Assembly (NCBI RefSeq): GCF_900232905.1
Contig: NZ_OCTQ01000001.1
Location: 496,001-560,000, forward strand
Origin: Miniphocaeibacter massiliensis
GTDB taxonomy: Bacteria; Bacillota; Clostridia; Tissierellales; Peptoniphilaceae
DNA length: 64,000 bases
Reading direction: 5' to 3'
Shown one piece after another: positions 30,101-37,981 of the stretch. The first letter of the stretch is position 1; every line of letters begins with the position of its first letter. A model generated the notes under the pieces. It did not search any database and had not been told where the DNA came from. It saw nothing but the letters and a program-made list of their open reading frames with translations. The position numbers and the translations under genes are program-made.

Positions 30101-31407
30101 TCTACAATATTATCATCTGATGGTTTTATTCCTACTAATATTTCCTGATTCATATTATATGAACCACCAGCAGCCCCAGTTCCTAGAACTGTAGGATTCA
30201 TAGCATCTAAGGCATAGTATCCGTTAGCCATACCTCCCCAGCCCCAATTTACATGGTATAAATTGTTTTCATCAAATCCGTCCAGTACAAATTGATGTCC
30301 ACCCTCTTTTCCACTTCCGCCATAAAATACTGGTCTTTTATCATTTAACTCTTTTTTTACAATATCTTGCCATTCTTTTTTTTCATATGATGAGCGATAT
30401 AAATTTTTTAATCCCTTATCATAGCCAAAATTCTCAACAAATGCTTGTCCTGCATATAATGATACTGTACCACTGGTTTCACCATATTCCATTTTGGTTG
30501 AAACTCCTGAATCATACATAAGCTGTGCAACATTCATTCTTTGAACTTCATCTGTTACACCTTCATAATCTTTAGGCATATTTTTCCAAGCATATACATG
30601 ATTTGATATGTCTGAACTTAATTTAGTAACTATACCTGTATATGGATTTCTCCATTCGTAACTTGCATCTTTAACCCCTTGATTTGGATAATTATAATAC
30701 TTCATAACTTGTGCCATAGCAGTAGCAACACACCCAGTAGCTGACCTTCTACCACTTGTATATTCCGGAGCTTTTAAATTATATGGTTCAAGCTGATTCC
30801 ACTTTATATCATTCATAAATGGATTTACTTTTAATGTATTTTCTTCAGCTATTCTTTTAACCTCTAATTTATCAGCAATTCTTGTGCTAAACTCGTCTGG
30901 ATTATTTTGTATATATTTAATTTGATCTTCATAACTTGATATCCATCCTTTTAAATTTTCAGGCGCATTATTGTAATCAAATTTAGAATCCTCTGAATAA
31001 CCCAAAATATCTGTCGCTCTTTTATCTCCTGATACTATAATAAATCCTCCGTTAGATTTATTAAATACATATAATAGTTTAGCATTATTGTCTTCAATAC
31101 TTCGAGCAGATACTTCATCTTCTTCTGGGTAGACTAATTCTAAATTATAAGACTTACTACTACCCGTTCTTAATTCAGCTTTATTTTTATCTAAGAAACT
31201 TTCTGCAACTTTTATAGCTTCTTTATCGTCTCTAAATAAATTACCTTTTTCTAAATCATCAGCTATATATTCATAATCAGTTTTTGATACACTATTGTCA
31301 TTATCTTCACTACTATTATTTGCAAAAGATACACTACTAATTGGTGATATCAATAAACTAATCATGAATAAAATTGCAATTACTCTATTGTAAAATTTAT
31401 TTTTCAT
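27193..31407 (-). CDS. Secreted C10 (streptopain-like) cysteine protease with four repeats and three CWB2 modules
   Basis: 1404 residues from the ATG at 31407; AGGAGG lies just upstream, inside a longer in-frame reading. Signal peptide (about 1-30, ending VSFA), a C10 inhibitory propeptide (about 95-170, GGFIIVSGDKRATDILGYSE), then the catalytic domain with Cys226 in SATGCVATAMAQ and His371 in GGHQFVLDGF followed by NWGWGG. A middle beta-rich part (about 440-810) leads to four 72-residue helical repeats (FIVAR-like, KKALEEKIKEAEEIEKDKYT) encoded at 28092-28958. The C-terminus has three CWB2 modules (GADRYGTA, GADRYSTA, GADRYGTS), which attach proteins to the cell wall. Streptococcal SpeB lacks the repeats and anchor. 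Likely a surface protease acting on host or rival proteins. Confidence 0.92.
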   Translation of the reverse strand: MKNKFYNRVIAILFMISLLISPISSVSFANNSSEDNDNSVSKTDYEYIADDLEKGNLFRDDKEAIKVAESFLDKNKAELRTGSSKSYNLELVYPEEDEVSARSIEDNNAKLLYVFNKSNGGFIIVSGDKRATDILGYSEDSKFDYNNAPENLKGWISSYEDQIKYIQNNPDEFSTRIADKLEVKRIAEENTLKVNPFMNDIKWNQLEPYNLKAPEYTSGRRSATGCVATAMAQVMKYYNYPNQGVKDASYEWRNPYTGIVTKLSSDISNHVYAWKNMPKDYEGVTDEVQRMNVAQLMYDSGVSTKMEYGETSGTVSLYAGQAFVENFGYDKGLKNLYRSSYEKKEWQDIVKKELNDKRPVFYGGSGKEGGHQFVLDGFDENNLYHVNWGWGGMANGYYALDAMNPTVLGTGAAGGSYNMNQEILVGIKPSDDNIVEKTIKAENMGIMLDYPAQKEVANLNNEPYKANKNDVLLSKWSVFVESLEGFKGEFGLGVEIDGRVKIFNPSNNIEVGQYQQPQGIIWQNLGNVTDGIYELKMYQKADGETNYSEIPSKTGKSDIIKAQIEGNTVTYFLDELNTVNLEVTEFIREPDWELYVNSTAKFKLTLKNNGNEEYNSLVYVELEDKNTNEKYIIGKNQIVISPSEEKSINIIDDLKYNQTNIPIGKYTARIIYNKGNTQEEIPSGVYQDLGKGIDVEIKDKTTGVLEYIETPRFVYNTDPKVAGKPSDLNIVTKIKASGGLVEGKFTAIIADYGTANQILNFSSENFRLENNVEKEIIIENYDVSKLIDGNKYWIFMAYNGKQLENFNPLPFTYKKAPEVDKKALEEKIKEAEEIEKDKYTEESIKVLEEKLVEAKEVNTNPESSQEEVDKALEELTNAIKGLEEKPVTPEVDKKALEGKIKEAEEIEKDKYTEESIKVLEEKLAEAKEVNTNPESSQEEVDKAVEELTNAIKGLEEKPVTPEVDKKALEEKIKEAEEIEKDKYTEESIKVLEEKLAEAKEVNTNPESSQEEVDKAVEELTNAIKGLEEKPVTPEVDKKALEEKIKEAEEIEKDKYTEESIKVLEEKLVEAKEVNTNPESSQEEVDKAVEDLTNAIKGLEEKPVTPDKDSKAILMGGTAAISNNVQGKLTKYDTVRRVFGADRYGTAIAASKEMYKTGAKTVVIASGQQFSDELTATVYANIIHAPILLTEKGSIAQKTITEIQRLGAKNIIIIGGDAVISNGVQSRLSKLGNVRRIVGADRYSTAVKIAKEIEKEVGTISEVALVNGTNFPDAISMTSYAVDRKIPILLTEPANLNSNTEKLVNEWKVKDVKIGGGEVAVSKAAEKKLTAKGITVKRFMGADRYGTSVAVARALNLDAKNIVIASGENFADAVVGAPLAAHKEYPIVLVKQNAIPDSVNGYLNK
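28092..28958 (-). repeat. Four tandem 216-bp coding repeats
   Basis: Four nearly identical 216-bp units, differing at only a few bases, inside the C10 protease gene. Each encodes 72 residues: a two-helix Lys/Glu-rich segment and the linker EEKPVTPEVDKKA. The low divergence implies recent duplication or ongoing gene conversion, so copy number may vary between strains. Confidence 0.95.
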
Positions 31408-31417
31408 ATTCTTCCTC

Positions 31418-32212
31418 CTATTTTTCATAGAAAATATTTTTATTTATTAAACTATTCATTTCTATAAGCTCTTCTTCTGTTAAATATCTCCACCCTCCTT
31501 CTTTTAAATCTCCTAATTTTATATTCATTACCCTCAATCTTTTTAATGCCACCACTCTATACCCTAGTTCTTTTGTCATTCTTCTTATTTGTCTATTTAG
31601 ACCTTGTTGTAAAATTATTTTAAATGATTTATTTGATACTTTTACAACCTTTGCAGGTTTTGTTTTTTGATATTTATTTGAAACAGGGTTATATATTTTA
31701 ACTCCTTGCTCCATACTTTTTAAAAATTTTTCATTTATTCTATTATTTACAGTAACCAAATATTCCTTGTCATGGCCATTTTCTTCTCTCAATATTTTAT
31801 TTACTATATCACCATCATTTGTCATTAACAAAAGACCTGTTGAATCTTTATCCAACCTCCCTATTTGAAATATCATTTCAGGATAATTCATAAGAGTTGT
31901 TAAATTACCTTTTATATTAACATCTGTTGTACTAGTAATTCCTTTTGGCTTGTTTAAAGCGATATAAATTCTTTCTTTATTATCCTTTAGAATATTCCCT
32001 TCAACTTCAACTATTTGATTTTTGTTTATTTTCATTCCAACAGAAGCCTCTACACCATCAACTAAAACTTTTCCTGCTTCTATTAACCTATCAGCTTCTC
32101 TTCTTGAACAATATCCACAATCACTTATATATTTATTAAGTCTTATACTATCTTTTTTTTTATGTTCTATTATGTTTTTTTCTTTATTGTTTAATGATTG
32201 TTTCTTTGCCAT
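31418..32212 (-). CDS. rluF: 23S rRNA pseudouridine synthase, RluF-type (RsuA family)
   Basis: 264 residues. N-terminal S4 RNA-binding domain (RLNKYISDCGYCSRREADRLIEAG, about 24-47) and RsuA-type catalytic domain with GRLDKDSTGLLLMTNDGD (catalytic Asp in the GRLD motif, about 143) and QGLNRQIRRMTKELGY. The motif set and length fit RluF, which modifies 23S rRNA near U2604; assignment to RluF over RluB is by similarity. The stop lies 11 bp upstream of the protease start. Confidence 0.85.
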   Translation of the reverse strand: MAKKQSLNNKEKNIIEHKKKDSIRLNKYISDCGYCSRREADRLIEAGKVLVDGVEASVGMKINKNQIVEVEGNILKDNKERIYIALNKPKGITSTTDVNIKGNLTTLMNYPEMIFQIGRLDKDSTGLLLMTNDGDIVNKILREENGHDKEYLVTVNNRINEKFLKSMEQGVKIYNPVSNKYQKTKPAKVVKVSNKSFKIILQQGLNRQIRRMTKELGYRVVALKRLRVMNIKLGDLKEGGWRYLTEEELIEMNSLINKNIFYEK

Positions 32213-32226
32213 TTCTTCCCCTTAAT

Positions 32227-33036
32227 TTACCATTTATTATTATGAATTTTTCCTTTTGTAAATACCTTTTTGTTTTTATTGTTAATATTTTTTACATGTC
32301 CAAAAACCACTAATGATATAGGTGTAATTTTCGATGGAATATCTAGAATTTCTGTTATTTTATTTCTCCATTCGATATTCGACTGAACTTCACACCAAAC
32401 TCCACCAAGTCCAAATGTATGAATGGCTGATAAAATATTTTGTGTTGCTGCTGAACAGTCTTCTATTAAATGTCCCTTTTTCTTTTCTATGCTATTATCC
32501 CCGCATACTACAATGGCATACTTGCTTTTAGCTAACATTCTAGCATTTCTATTATTTGCCGCCAACTCTTTTAAAATGTTTTCATTATCTAGTAAAATAA
32601 AATGAACTGGTCTTCTATTTCTAGCTGTTGGTGCACTCATTCCTGCATATATTATTGCCTCTATTAATTCTCTATCTACTTTTTTATTTAAGTATTCTCT
32701 TTCACTTTTTCTAGTAATCAAATATTTTATATCTTCAATATACTTATTGTTTGGAACTATTTCAATTTCAAAATTAGGTACTTCATCTAAATACATAGAA
32801 ACTTTAACTTCTAAATCTTCTCCAGAATAACCTAAAGCTTCTTGAAATTCTTTAGTAATTCGCAAAAACTGTGTATTTTTATCTTTTGAAATTAATTTTC
32901 CTTTGTAATCTTGTCCATTAATTTTCCCATAAACTTTTATACTACCTTTTGGTTGATTAAATTTTTCTTTTGCATTAAATGGAAGATTTATCAAAGTTTT
33001 TCTTCCTTCTGTTGTTATAGTTCCTATAAAGTCCAT
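32227..33036 (-). CDS. DUF1905-nitroreductase fusion protein
   Basis: 269 residues with two domains. Residues 1-88 match DUF1905 (GTITTEGRKTLINLPFNAKEKF, KGSIKVYGKINGQDYKGKLI, ALGYSGEDLEVKV). Residues about 105-255 are an FMN-dependent nitroreductase (RKSEREYLNKKV, AGMSAPTARNRRPVHFI, GGVWCEV). The fusion reads through without break or internal ribosome site. Both the upstream pseudouridine synthase and this gene are closely spaced (14 bp), so they may share a transcript. Physiological substrate unknown; the nitroreductase part probably reduces quinones or nitro compounds with NAD(P)H. Confidence 0.8.
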   Translation of the reverse strand: MDFIGTITTEGRKTLINLPFNAKEKFNQPKGSIKVYGKINGQDYKGKLISKDKNTQFLRITKEFQEALGYSGEDLEVKVSMYLDEVPNFEIEIVPNNKYIEDIKYLITRKSEREYLNKKVDRELIEAIIYAGMSAPTARNRRPVHFILLDNENILKELAANNRNARMLAKSKYAIVVCGDNSIEKKKGHLIEDCSAATQNILSAIHTFGLGGVWCEVQSNIEWRNKITEILDIPSKITPISLVVFGHVKNINNKNKKVFTKGKIHNNKW

Positions 33037-33049
33037 ATTTCCTCCTTCA

Positions 33050-33637
33050 CTATTCTTGTATTAAATGTCTATAATCTAATTTATAAAAATCTATATCTAA
33101 ATTCTTTTTGTTTATTATATAATCTTTTATTTCTTCAAACTCTTCTTTTGTTACTTTTGCAATAAAATCATTAAATTCTTTATCATGTTTTTCTGCATCA
33201 AACTCTTCTTCTATCTCTTCATAATCTTCGTCTTCTGTTTCTTCATCCCATACATAGTCATCTGGTTCATTTGCTGGTTCATAATCATCTTCTTTTAATA
33301 CCATTTCCACTAAAGTTGCTACATTTCTATGGTGAACCATATTTTCTGCTAGAATATAAATTTCTTCGTTTATTTCTTCATCTTTCATATATTCTTTTCT
33401 TGTAAAAAACACTGTTATTTTTATGAACAATTTTCTAGGATCTTCTTCATAACCTTCTTCAGTATATCCAAAAGGTTCTAGTACTTTCTTAAAATCTTCC
33501 CATGTGTCTAATCTATTTGTATCTTCATACAATATTTTTGCTACTACATTGTTTGGGAATTTATCTCCATAAGCATATACTGTATAATACATTATATTTC
33601 TCATGTTTAAATCCAATGTTAAACTGTAGAATGCCAT
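33050..33637 (-). CDS. Acidic protein of unknown function
   Basis: 195 residues, strongly acidic in the middle (DDYVWDEETEDEDYEEIEEEFDAE, about 125-150). The N-terminal half (MAFYSLTLDLNMRNIMYYTVYAYGD) looks globular. RBS AGGAGG three bases before the ATG region. No signal peptide or TM segment. It lies 13 bp upstream of the fusion gene and 16 bp downstream of the next gene, in the same direction, so probably in one transcript. No family recognised. Confidence 0.7.
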   Translation of the reverse strand: MAFYSLTLDLNMRNIMYYTVYAYGDKFPNNVVAKILYEDTNRLDTWEDFKKVLEPFGYTEEGYEEDPRKLFIKITVFFTRKEYMKDEEINEEIYILAENMVHHRNVATLVEMVLKEDDYEPANEPDDYVWDEETEDEDYEEIEEEFDAEKHDKEFNDFIAKVTKEEFEEIKDYIINKKNLDIDFYKLDYRHLIQE

Positions 33638-33653
33638 ATTTCCTCCTTTTATC

Positions 33654-34295
33654 TTAATATTTAAAATATTTTTTCAATCTAGAAGCTTTTGCTCTTCTTC
33701 TAGTCTTTGGACTTATGCTGCTCGTAGCTTTTTGTATAAATTCAATAACTTTTTCTTTTTTTTCTATATTTTCATAGTTCATGTCAAAAAACTTAATTAT
33801 TTCAAATTTTATAAGTTCTCTTTGTTTTTCTGGGAAATCTACTATTTTCTCTATATTCAGATATATCTCTACTACTTCTTGTAAATATTTAGATTTGTTT
33901 TTACAAACTATATTAATATTTTTTACACAATTATTTGCCATTTCAAAATTTGCTTCATTTAAATGTGAAAAATATTCATTCTTTATTCTATCAAATAAAT
34001 TTTCTTTATCTATTTTAGATAAATTAGCCAAAAGTGTAAGTCCAATATCTCTATAATAATAATTCTTATATGACAAAAGACTGTAAAAATCATTCCAATA
34101 CTTATAAAATAATACTGGATTTTCTTTTGTTGCTTTGTCTAATATATAGTAGCAATGATAGTACACCATTGTATCTTTGTTATACAATAAATTGCTTATA
34201 ACTTCATTTCTTATATCAAAATTTTCTTGTATTTCTTTCACATAAAAATCTATATCAAAATTTTCTTTTTTAATTTCTTTAATCAAATTTTCCAT
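33654..34295 (-). CDS. Helical-repeat (HEAT-like) protein of unknown function
   Basis: 213 residues, almost all alpha-helical, with helix-turn-helix units such as YYHCYYILDKATKENPVLF and YYYRDIGLTLLANLSKID that resemble HEAT/ARM repeats used for protein binding. The basic C-terminus (SPKTRRRAKASRLKKYFKY) is notable. Cytosolic by sequence. First gene of the run leading to 33050. The same HEAT-like pattern is known in DNA-alkylation-repair relatives and scaffolds, but no family is certain. Confidence 0.7.
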   Translation of the reverse strand: MENLIKEIKKENFDIDFYVKEIQENFDIRNEVISNLLYNKDTMVYYHCYYILDKATKENPVLFYKYWNDFYSLLSYKNYYYRDIGLTLLANLSKIDKENLFDRIKNEYFSHLNEANFEMANNCVKNINIVCKNKSKYLQEVVEIYLNIEKIVDFPEKQRELIKFEIIKFFDMNYENIEKKEKVIEFIQKATSSISPKTRRRAKASRLKKYFKY

Positions 34296-34409
34296 ATTAT
34301 CTCCTAGTACATATTTATCCTTTATCTATTATTCTAATACAAGTTATATGAAATTAATAAATATGTTATTATATATTATGATAATTTAAGATAAATGAGG
34401 TTCAATTTA

Positions 34410-34853
34410 ATGTCAAAAGAAACTTTAATCACAAAAAAATTCAAAATATTAGCTATTATTACCTTGATTTTATGTGTTAACTATGTAATATTTTCAAATA
34501 TTTTAAAAAACAAAAATTTAGGCTTAAGGCTATCTTATTACAAATTTTTAATTATATCTTTTTTAGTACCTCTAATCATATTAATTATTTCTAGTTTAAT
34601 AGTTTTCTATAAAAGATTTTTTAAAATAAATATTTTCCTTAAAATTTTAGGAATATTTTTTTTATGATTCTTTTCTTTTGGACTTGTTATAACTTCTATT
34701 TGGGGTATCACTTCAATGTCTGAAAAAACTAAATTAATTAATAATAAAAATTACATTTATTTTGATAACAGAACACATTCTTTTAAAACTAAAGTTTATT
34801 TTGAAATAAAAGACAAGTATTTTTATAAGTTACCTGGCATGGTATTAAACTAA
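34410..34853 (+). pseudogene. Membrane protein gene interrupted by an in-frame TGA
   Basis: From the ATG at 34410 (GAGG upstream) the frame encodes two hydrophobic helices, meets TGA at 34665-34667, then continues in the same frame for 62 codons (FFSFGLVITSIWGITSMSEK... ending LPGMVLN) to a TAA at 34851. The continuation finishes a third helix and a soluble tail with codon use like other genes here, so the TGA is probably a single nonsense change (from TGG or TTA). The organism uses TGA as a real stop elsewhere (41289-41291), which argues against recoding. Confidence 0.65.
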
Positions 34854-34879
34854 AAAAGACACTATAACATGTCTTTTTT
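34852..34879. terminator. Bidirectional terminator
   Basis: AAAAAAGACA/TGTCTTTTTT hairpin at the convergence of the interrupted membrane gene and the DUF3788 gene. Confidence 0.8.
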
Positions 34880-35290
34880 ATCTGGTTTTCTTTTTATTAA
34901 CATTAATTTTTCAAAATCTTTGAAATGAAAATTATTTGTTGGCATAAACATTAACCATTTTCCATCATGGTATGTTTCTGTATCATAGTATATATTTTTA
35001 ATCTCTTCTGAATAATTATCTATCTCACTTTCAAATTTTTCTCTCTCTTTTTTGCCAAAAATTAGCATAAATCCTATACAATTTTCTTTTGCATAAAGTC
35101 CAAAAAAAGTTTTAGAACCTTTTTTATATCTACAAGAATAATTCCATTTTTTACCACCATCTGCCCAAATTTTCTCTAAAGTATATTTGCTTTCTATTAA
35201 ATTTGTAAGTTCTTTCCATACTTCAAATAGTTCACTTCCTACTAATTCTTTTAGCTTTTCTTCCATTTTAATATATTCCATATTTGTCAC
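34862..35290 (-). CDS. DUF3788 family protein
   Basis: 142 residues, full length for the family. Pattern typical of DUF3788: WADGGKKWNYSCRYKKGSKTFFGLYAKE followed by GFMLIFGKKE and a late YHDGKWLMF. Cytosolic, function unknown. The start is 3 bp after the stop of the gene at 35294, so they are probably co-transcribed. Confidence 0.75.
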   Translation of the reverse strand: MTNMEYIKMEEKLKELVGSELFEVWKELTNLIESKYTLEKIWADGGKKWNYSCRYKKGSKTFFGLYAKENCIGFMLIFGKKEREKFESEIDNYSEEIKNIYYDTETYHDGKWLMFMPTNNFHFKDFEKLMLIKRKPDKKDML

Positions 35291-35293
35291 TCC

Positions 35294-35884
35294 CTATTCT
35301 ATAAAATCTCCTAAAATATTAGTGTGATAAAACCTATTAAATTCAAATAAATTATTATCTTCTATCTGTATATCCATTTCTGTTTTTTTCATTTTTTCAG
35401 CTTCTATTGATAACGATTTCTTAATCTCTATGTTTTTCTCATGATTAGATAAATCAATTAATAAATTAGGAAATGCATGATATTTTAAGGCTTCTTTTAA
35501 ATATTTATATCTAATATCTTCATTCTTATAATTTGAGCCTGCCAAGTACAATAATACAGATTTATTTTCATTTGTCGCGCTCTTTAGCCTTTTTAATATA
35601 TTTTCATTATTTTCATTAATTCTGTTGTTTTTTAGTAGATTATCACAGTACAATTTAATTACTAATATTCTAAATATAAATTCATCATAATTTTCAGAAA
35701 TTTTTATTTCACTCAAAAACAATCTAATTTGTCTAGATATAAGTTTATAATTTTCACTATCCATAACTAAAAGTTCCATTAAATTAAAAATAATTTTATT
35801 TTCTACTTTATAATCGCTTTTCCCTTGTATGTATAATTCAAAATTTTCAGCTAAGTCATTTAATATTTCATTTAACTTGTTCAT
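35294..35884 (-). CDS. Alpha-helical protein of unknown function
   Basis: 196 residues, rich in Lys, Asn, Ile and Leu, predicted mostly helical, no signal peptide or TM segment. LKSATNENKSVLLYLAGSNYKNEDIRYKYLKEALKYH recalls tetratricopeptide-like helix pairs. Upstream partner of the DUF3788 gene (3-bp spacing). ATG preceded by AAGGAGAT. Not recognised. Confidence 0.65.
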   Translation of the reverse strand: MNKLNEILNDLAENFELYIQGKSDYKVENKIIFNLMELLVMDSENYKLISRQIRLFLSEIKISENYDEFIFRILVIKLYCDNLLKNNRINENNENILKRLKSATNENKSVLLYLAGSNYKNEDIRYKYLKEALKYHAFPNLLIDLSNHEKNIEIKKSLSIEAEKMKKTEMDIQIEDNNLFEFNRFYHTNILGDFIE

Positions 35885-36008
35885 CCTTAAATCTCCTTGT
35901 AATTATTTATAGTCTATTATTTAATTTTATAAAAACCTTCTCATTAATATATACAATTTACAAGTACTATTTGTTACAAATTTATTTCATTATGTAAAAA
36001 ACTTGCTT

Positions 36009-36542
36009 TTATACTTGAACTATATATTCATATAATTTAAACCATTTAAGATTTTCTATATTTAATCCCAAATCTACTGTATCTATATACTCAAATCCAT
36101 TTTTCTCATATAAGTCTATCGCAGGTAGATTATTTATTGAAACATCTAATCTAATGGTTTTATAAAATTTTTCTTTAGCATATTCTTTTGAAAATTCCAA
36201 TAATTTTTCTGCTAATCCTCTTCTTTTATATAAAGGATGTACTACAAGAGTACGTACTACTAAAACCTCTTTTTCAGCTACATCTATTTTCCATTTAGCA
36301 AATTTATATACTTTTTCTTGAATATTGTCTAGTATTACAGATGCTATAATCTTGTTATCTTCTTTTATTATAAATAATGTACTTGTGTTCAACGCTTCTT
36401 CTGCTGTTTCTTTTACAGGATATACTCCCTTTTTCCAAGAAGGATAATTTACATTACTTTCCAAATATTCGTTTACTTCATTATAAAAATATTCCATTTT
36501 ATCTAAATCTTCAATTTTTCCTAATACAACTTTATATTTCAT
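36009..36542 (-). CDS. GNAT family N-acetyltransferase
   Basis: 177 residues. Acetyl-CoA-dependent acyltransferase. Motif A is VVRTLVVHPLYKRRGLAEKLLEFSKEYA (about 95-122), containing the CoA pyrophosphate loop; motif B is LYEKNGFEYIDTVDLG. The N-terminal part (EYFYNEVNEYLESNVNYPSWKKGVYP) resembles GNATs that act on small molecules. Substrate unknown. Stands alone. Confidence 0.85.
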   Translation of the reverse strand: MKYKVVLGKIEDLDKMEYFYNEVNEYLESNVNYPSWKKGVYPVKETAEEALNTSTLFIIKEDNKIIASVILDNIQEKVYKFAKWKIDVAEKEVLVVRTLVVHPLYKRRGLAEKLLEFSKEYAKEKFYKTIRLDVSINNLPAIDLYEKNGFEYIDTVDLGLNIENLKWFKLYEYIVQV

Positions 36543-36572
36543 ATCACACCCACAAATTTTATTTAATACAAG

Positions 36573-36594
36573 AAAAGAGGCCTAGGCCTCTTTT
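36573..36594 (-). terminator. Palindromic terminator after the lemA-ygcG operon
   Basis: Perfect 22-bp palindrome AAAAGAGGCC TAGGCCTCTTTT with T residues following on the minus strand. Confidence 0.7.
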
Positions 36595-36600
36595 AGTTTA

Positions 36601-37398
36601 CTAAAAATCTCTACTAGATCCTCCTCCGCCAAAAGATCCTCCACCGCCAGAAAATCCTCCTCCTGATCCTCGACTTGAACCACCAAAACCTCCAAATCCA
36701 CCATAGTACCCTCCTCCACCAAAAGGTCCTCTGTGATTTCTATTGTTTCGATTATTTCGGTTATTTCTATTCATAAATGAACTAATAGCTAATATTATTA
36801 TTATTATTGTAAATATTGATCCTATTGAAGAGTTTTTTTCCTTTGATAAATCCTCTAAATATTTTGAATAATTCCCTTCTATTTCTATACCATATTCTTT
36901 AATTACTTGGGATATCACAGCATTAAATGTTTCTTTTAATGCAACATCATAAGTTTTTTCACTATTTTTATTGAAGTTAGCTCCAAAATAATCATCAATT
37001 ATTCTACCTACTTTTCCATCATTTAATATACCTTCTAATCCATAACCTACTTGAATAGAGATTCTATATTTACCTGATGTAGGTTCATATCCTAATAATA
37101 TTACAACACCATTATTTAGCTTTTCATCTCCTACTCCCCATTCTCTACCTAGTTGCAAAGCATAGTCTGAGGGCTCTTTTCCTTCTAAATCATTAATAGT
37201 AGCAACTACTATTTGGGCTTTAGTTTTGCCTTGTATTTCTATATTCGTTTTCAATATATGATCTTTAGTTTCATTTGATATTACATTCATCTCATCATAT
37301 ACATAGAAATCTTTACTTGGACTTGGCATTTTGGCATATGAAATTGTGCTTATAAACAATGATAATATTAATCCTACAAGTAAAAATTTCTTTTTCAT
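36601..37398 (-). CDS. TPM-domain (YgcG family) membrane protein with Gly-rich tail
   Basis: 265 residues. Signal peptide (1-22), TPM domain about 30-175 (VYDEMNVISNETKDHILKTN, GVVILLGYEPTSGKYRISIQVGYGLEGILND), one TM helix about 197-212, then an Asn/Arg stretch and a Gly-Ser-rich tail ending GGGGSSRDF. These proteins sit with LemA in many bacteria and are linked to membrane protein complexes or quality control. lemA is 9 bp upstream. Confidence 0.9.
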   Translation of the reverse strand: MKKKFLLVGLILSLFISTISYAKMPSPSKDFYVYDEMNVISNETKDHILKTNIEIQGKTKAQIVVATINDLEGKEPSDYALQLGREWGVGDEKLNNGVVILLGYEPTSGKYRISIQVGYGLEGILNDGKVGRIIDDYFGANFNKNSEKTYDVALKETFNAVISQVIKEYGIEIEGNYSKYLEDLSKEKNSSIGSIFTIIIIILAISSFMNRNNRNNRNNRNHRGPFGGGGYYGGFGGFGGSSRGSGGGFSGGGGSFGGGGSSRDF

Positions 37399-37407
37399 CT
37401 TTTTCTC

Positions 37408-37968
37408 CTAATTAAAGTTAACTTCCGGTGCTTTTTCTGATCCAGCATCTGCCTTAAAATACTCTGCTTTATCAAATCCCATTATACCTGCTAAAATAGA
37501 TGCTGGGAATTTTCTGATTTTTGCATTGTATGTTTTTACTACTTTATTATAATCTGTTCTTGCTACAGAAATTCTATTTTCAGTCCCTGCAAGTTCATCT
37601 TGAAATGATTGAAAATTAGTATTTGCTTTTAAGTCTGGGTAAGCTTCTACTACTATATTAATAGCTTTTGTAACCTCATCATTTGCTTTTGATAATTCTT
37701 CAGGTGACTTTGCATTTTTAACACCTGTCCTTGCCTCTGTTAGCTTTGTAAGTGTCTCTTCTTCATGAGTTGCATATCCTTTTACAGTTTCAACTAAATT
37801 AGGTATTAAGTCCGCTCTTCTTTGTACTACTGTTTCAATTTGTGAATAACCTTCATTTACTTGTTCATCCAAATCTACTAAATTGTTGTATGGTCCAATA
37901 AACATCATAAATATTGCTGCTAATACAACTAATACTATAATTATTGGTACTAATATTTTTTTCTTCAT
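37408..37968 (-). CDS. lemA: LemA family protein
   Basis: 186 residues, one N-terminal TM helix (about 5-25) and a long helical domain outside: YNNLVDLDEQVNEGYSQIETVVQRRADLIPNLVETVKGYA is the family signature, with FQSFQDELAGTENRI later. First gene of a lemA-TPM pair. The closely spaced upstream gene (thiI, 13 bp) suggests all lie on one long transcript. Confidence 0.95.
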   Translation of the reverse strand: MKKKILVPIIIVLVVLAAIFMMFIGPYNNLVDLDEQVNEGYSQIETVVQRRADLIPNLVETVKGYATHEEETLTKLTEARTGVKNAKSPEELSKANDEVTKAINIVVEAYPDLKANTNFQSFQDELAGTENRISVARTDYNKVVKTYNAKIRKFPASILAGIMGFDKAEYFKADAGSEKAPEVNFN

Positions 37969-37981
37969 TATATTCCTCCAA

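Noticed and set aside
34665-34667. TGA read as tryptophan or selenocysteine
   Set aside because: TGA ends the YprB-like gene at 41289-41291, and no SECIS-like hairpin is evident directly after this TGA; a nonsense change is simpler.
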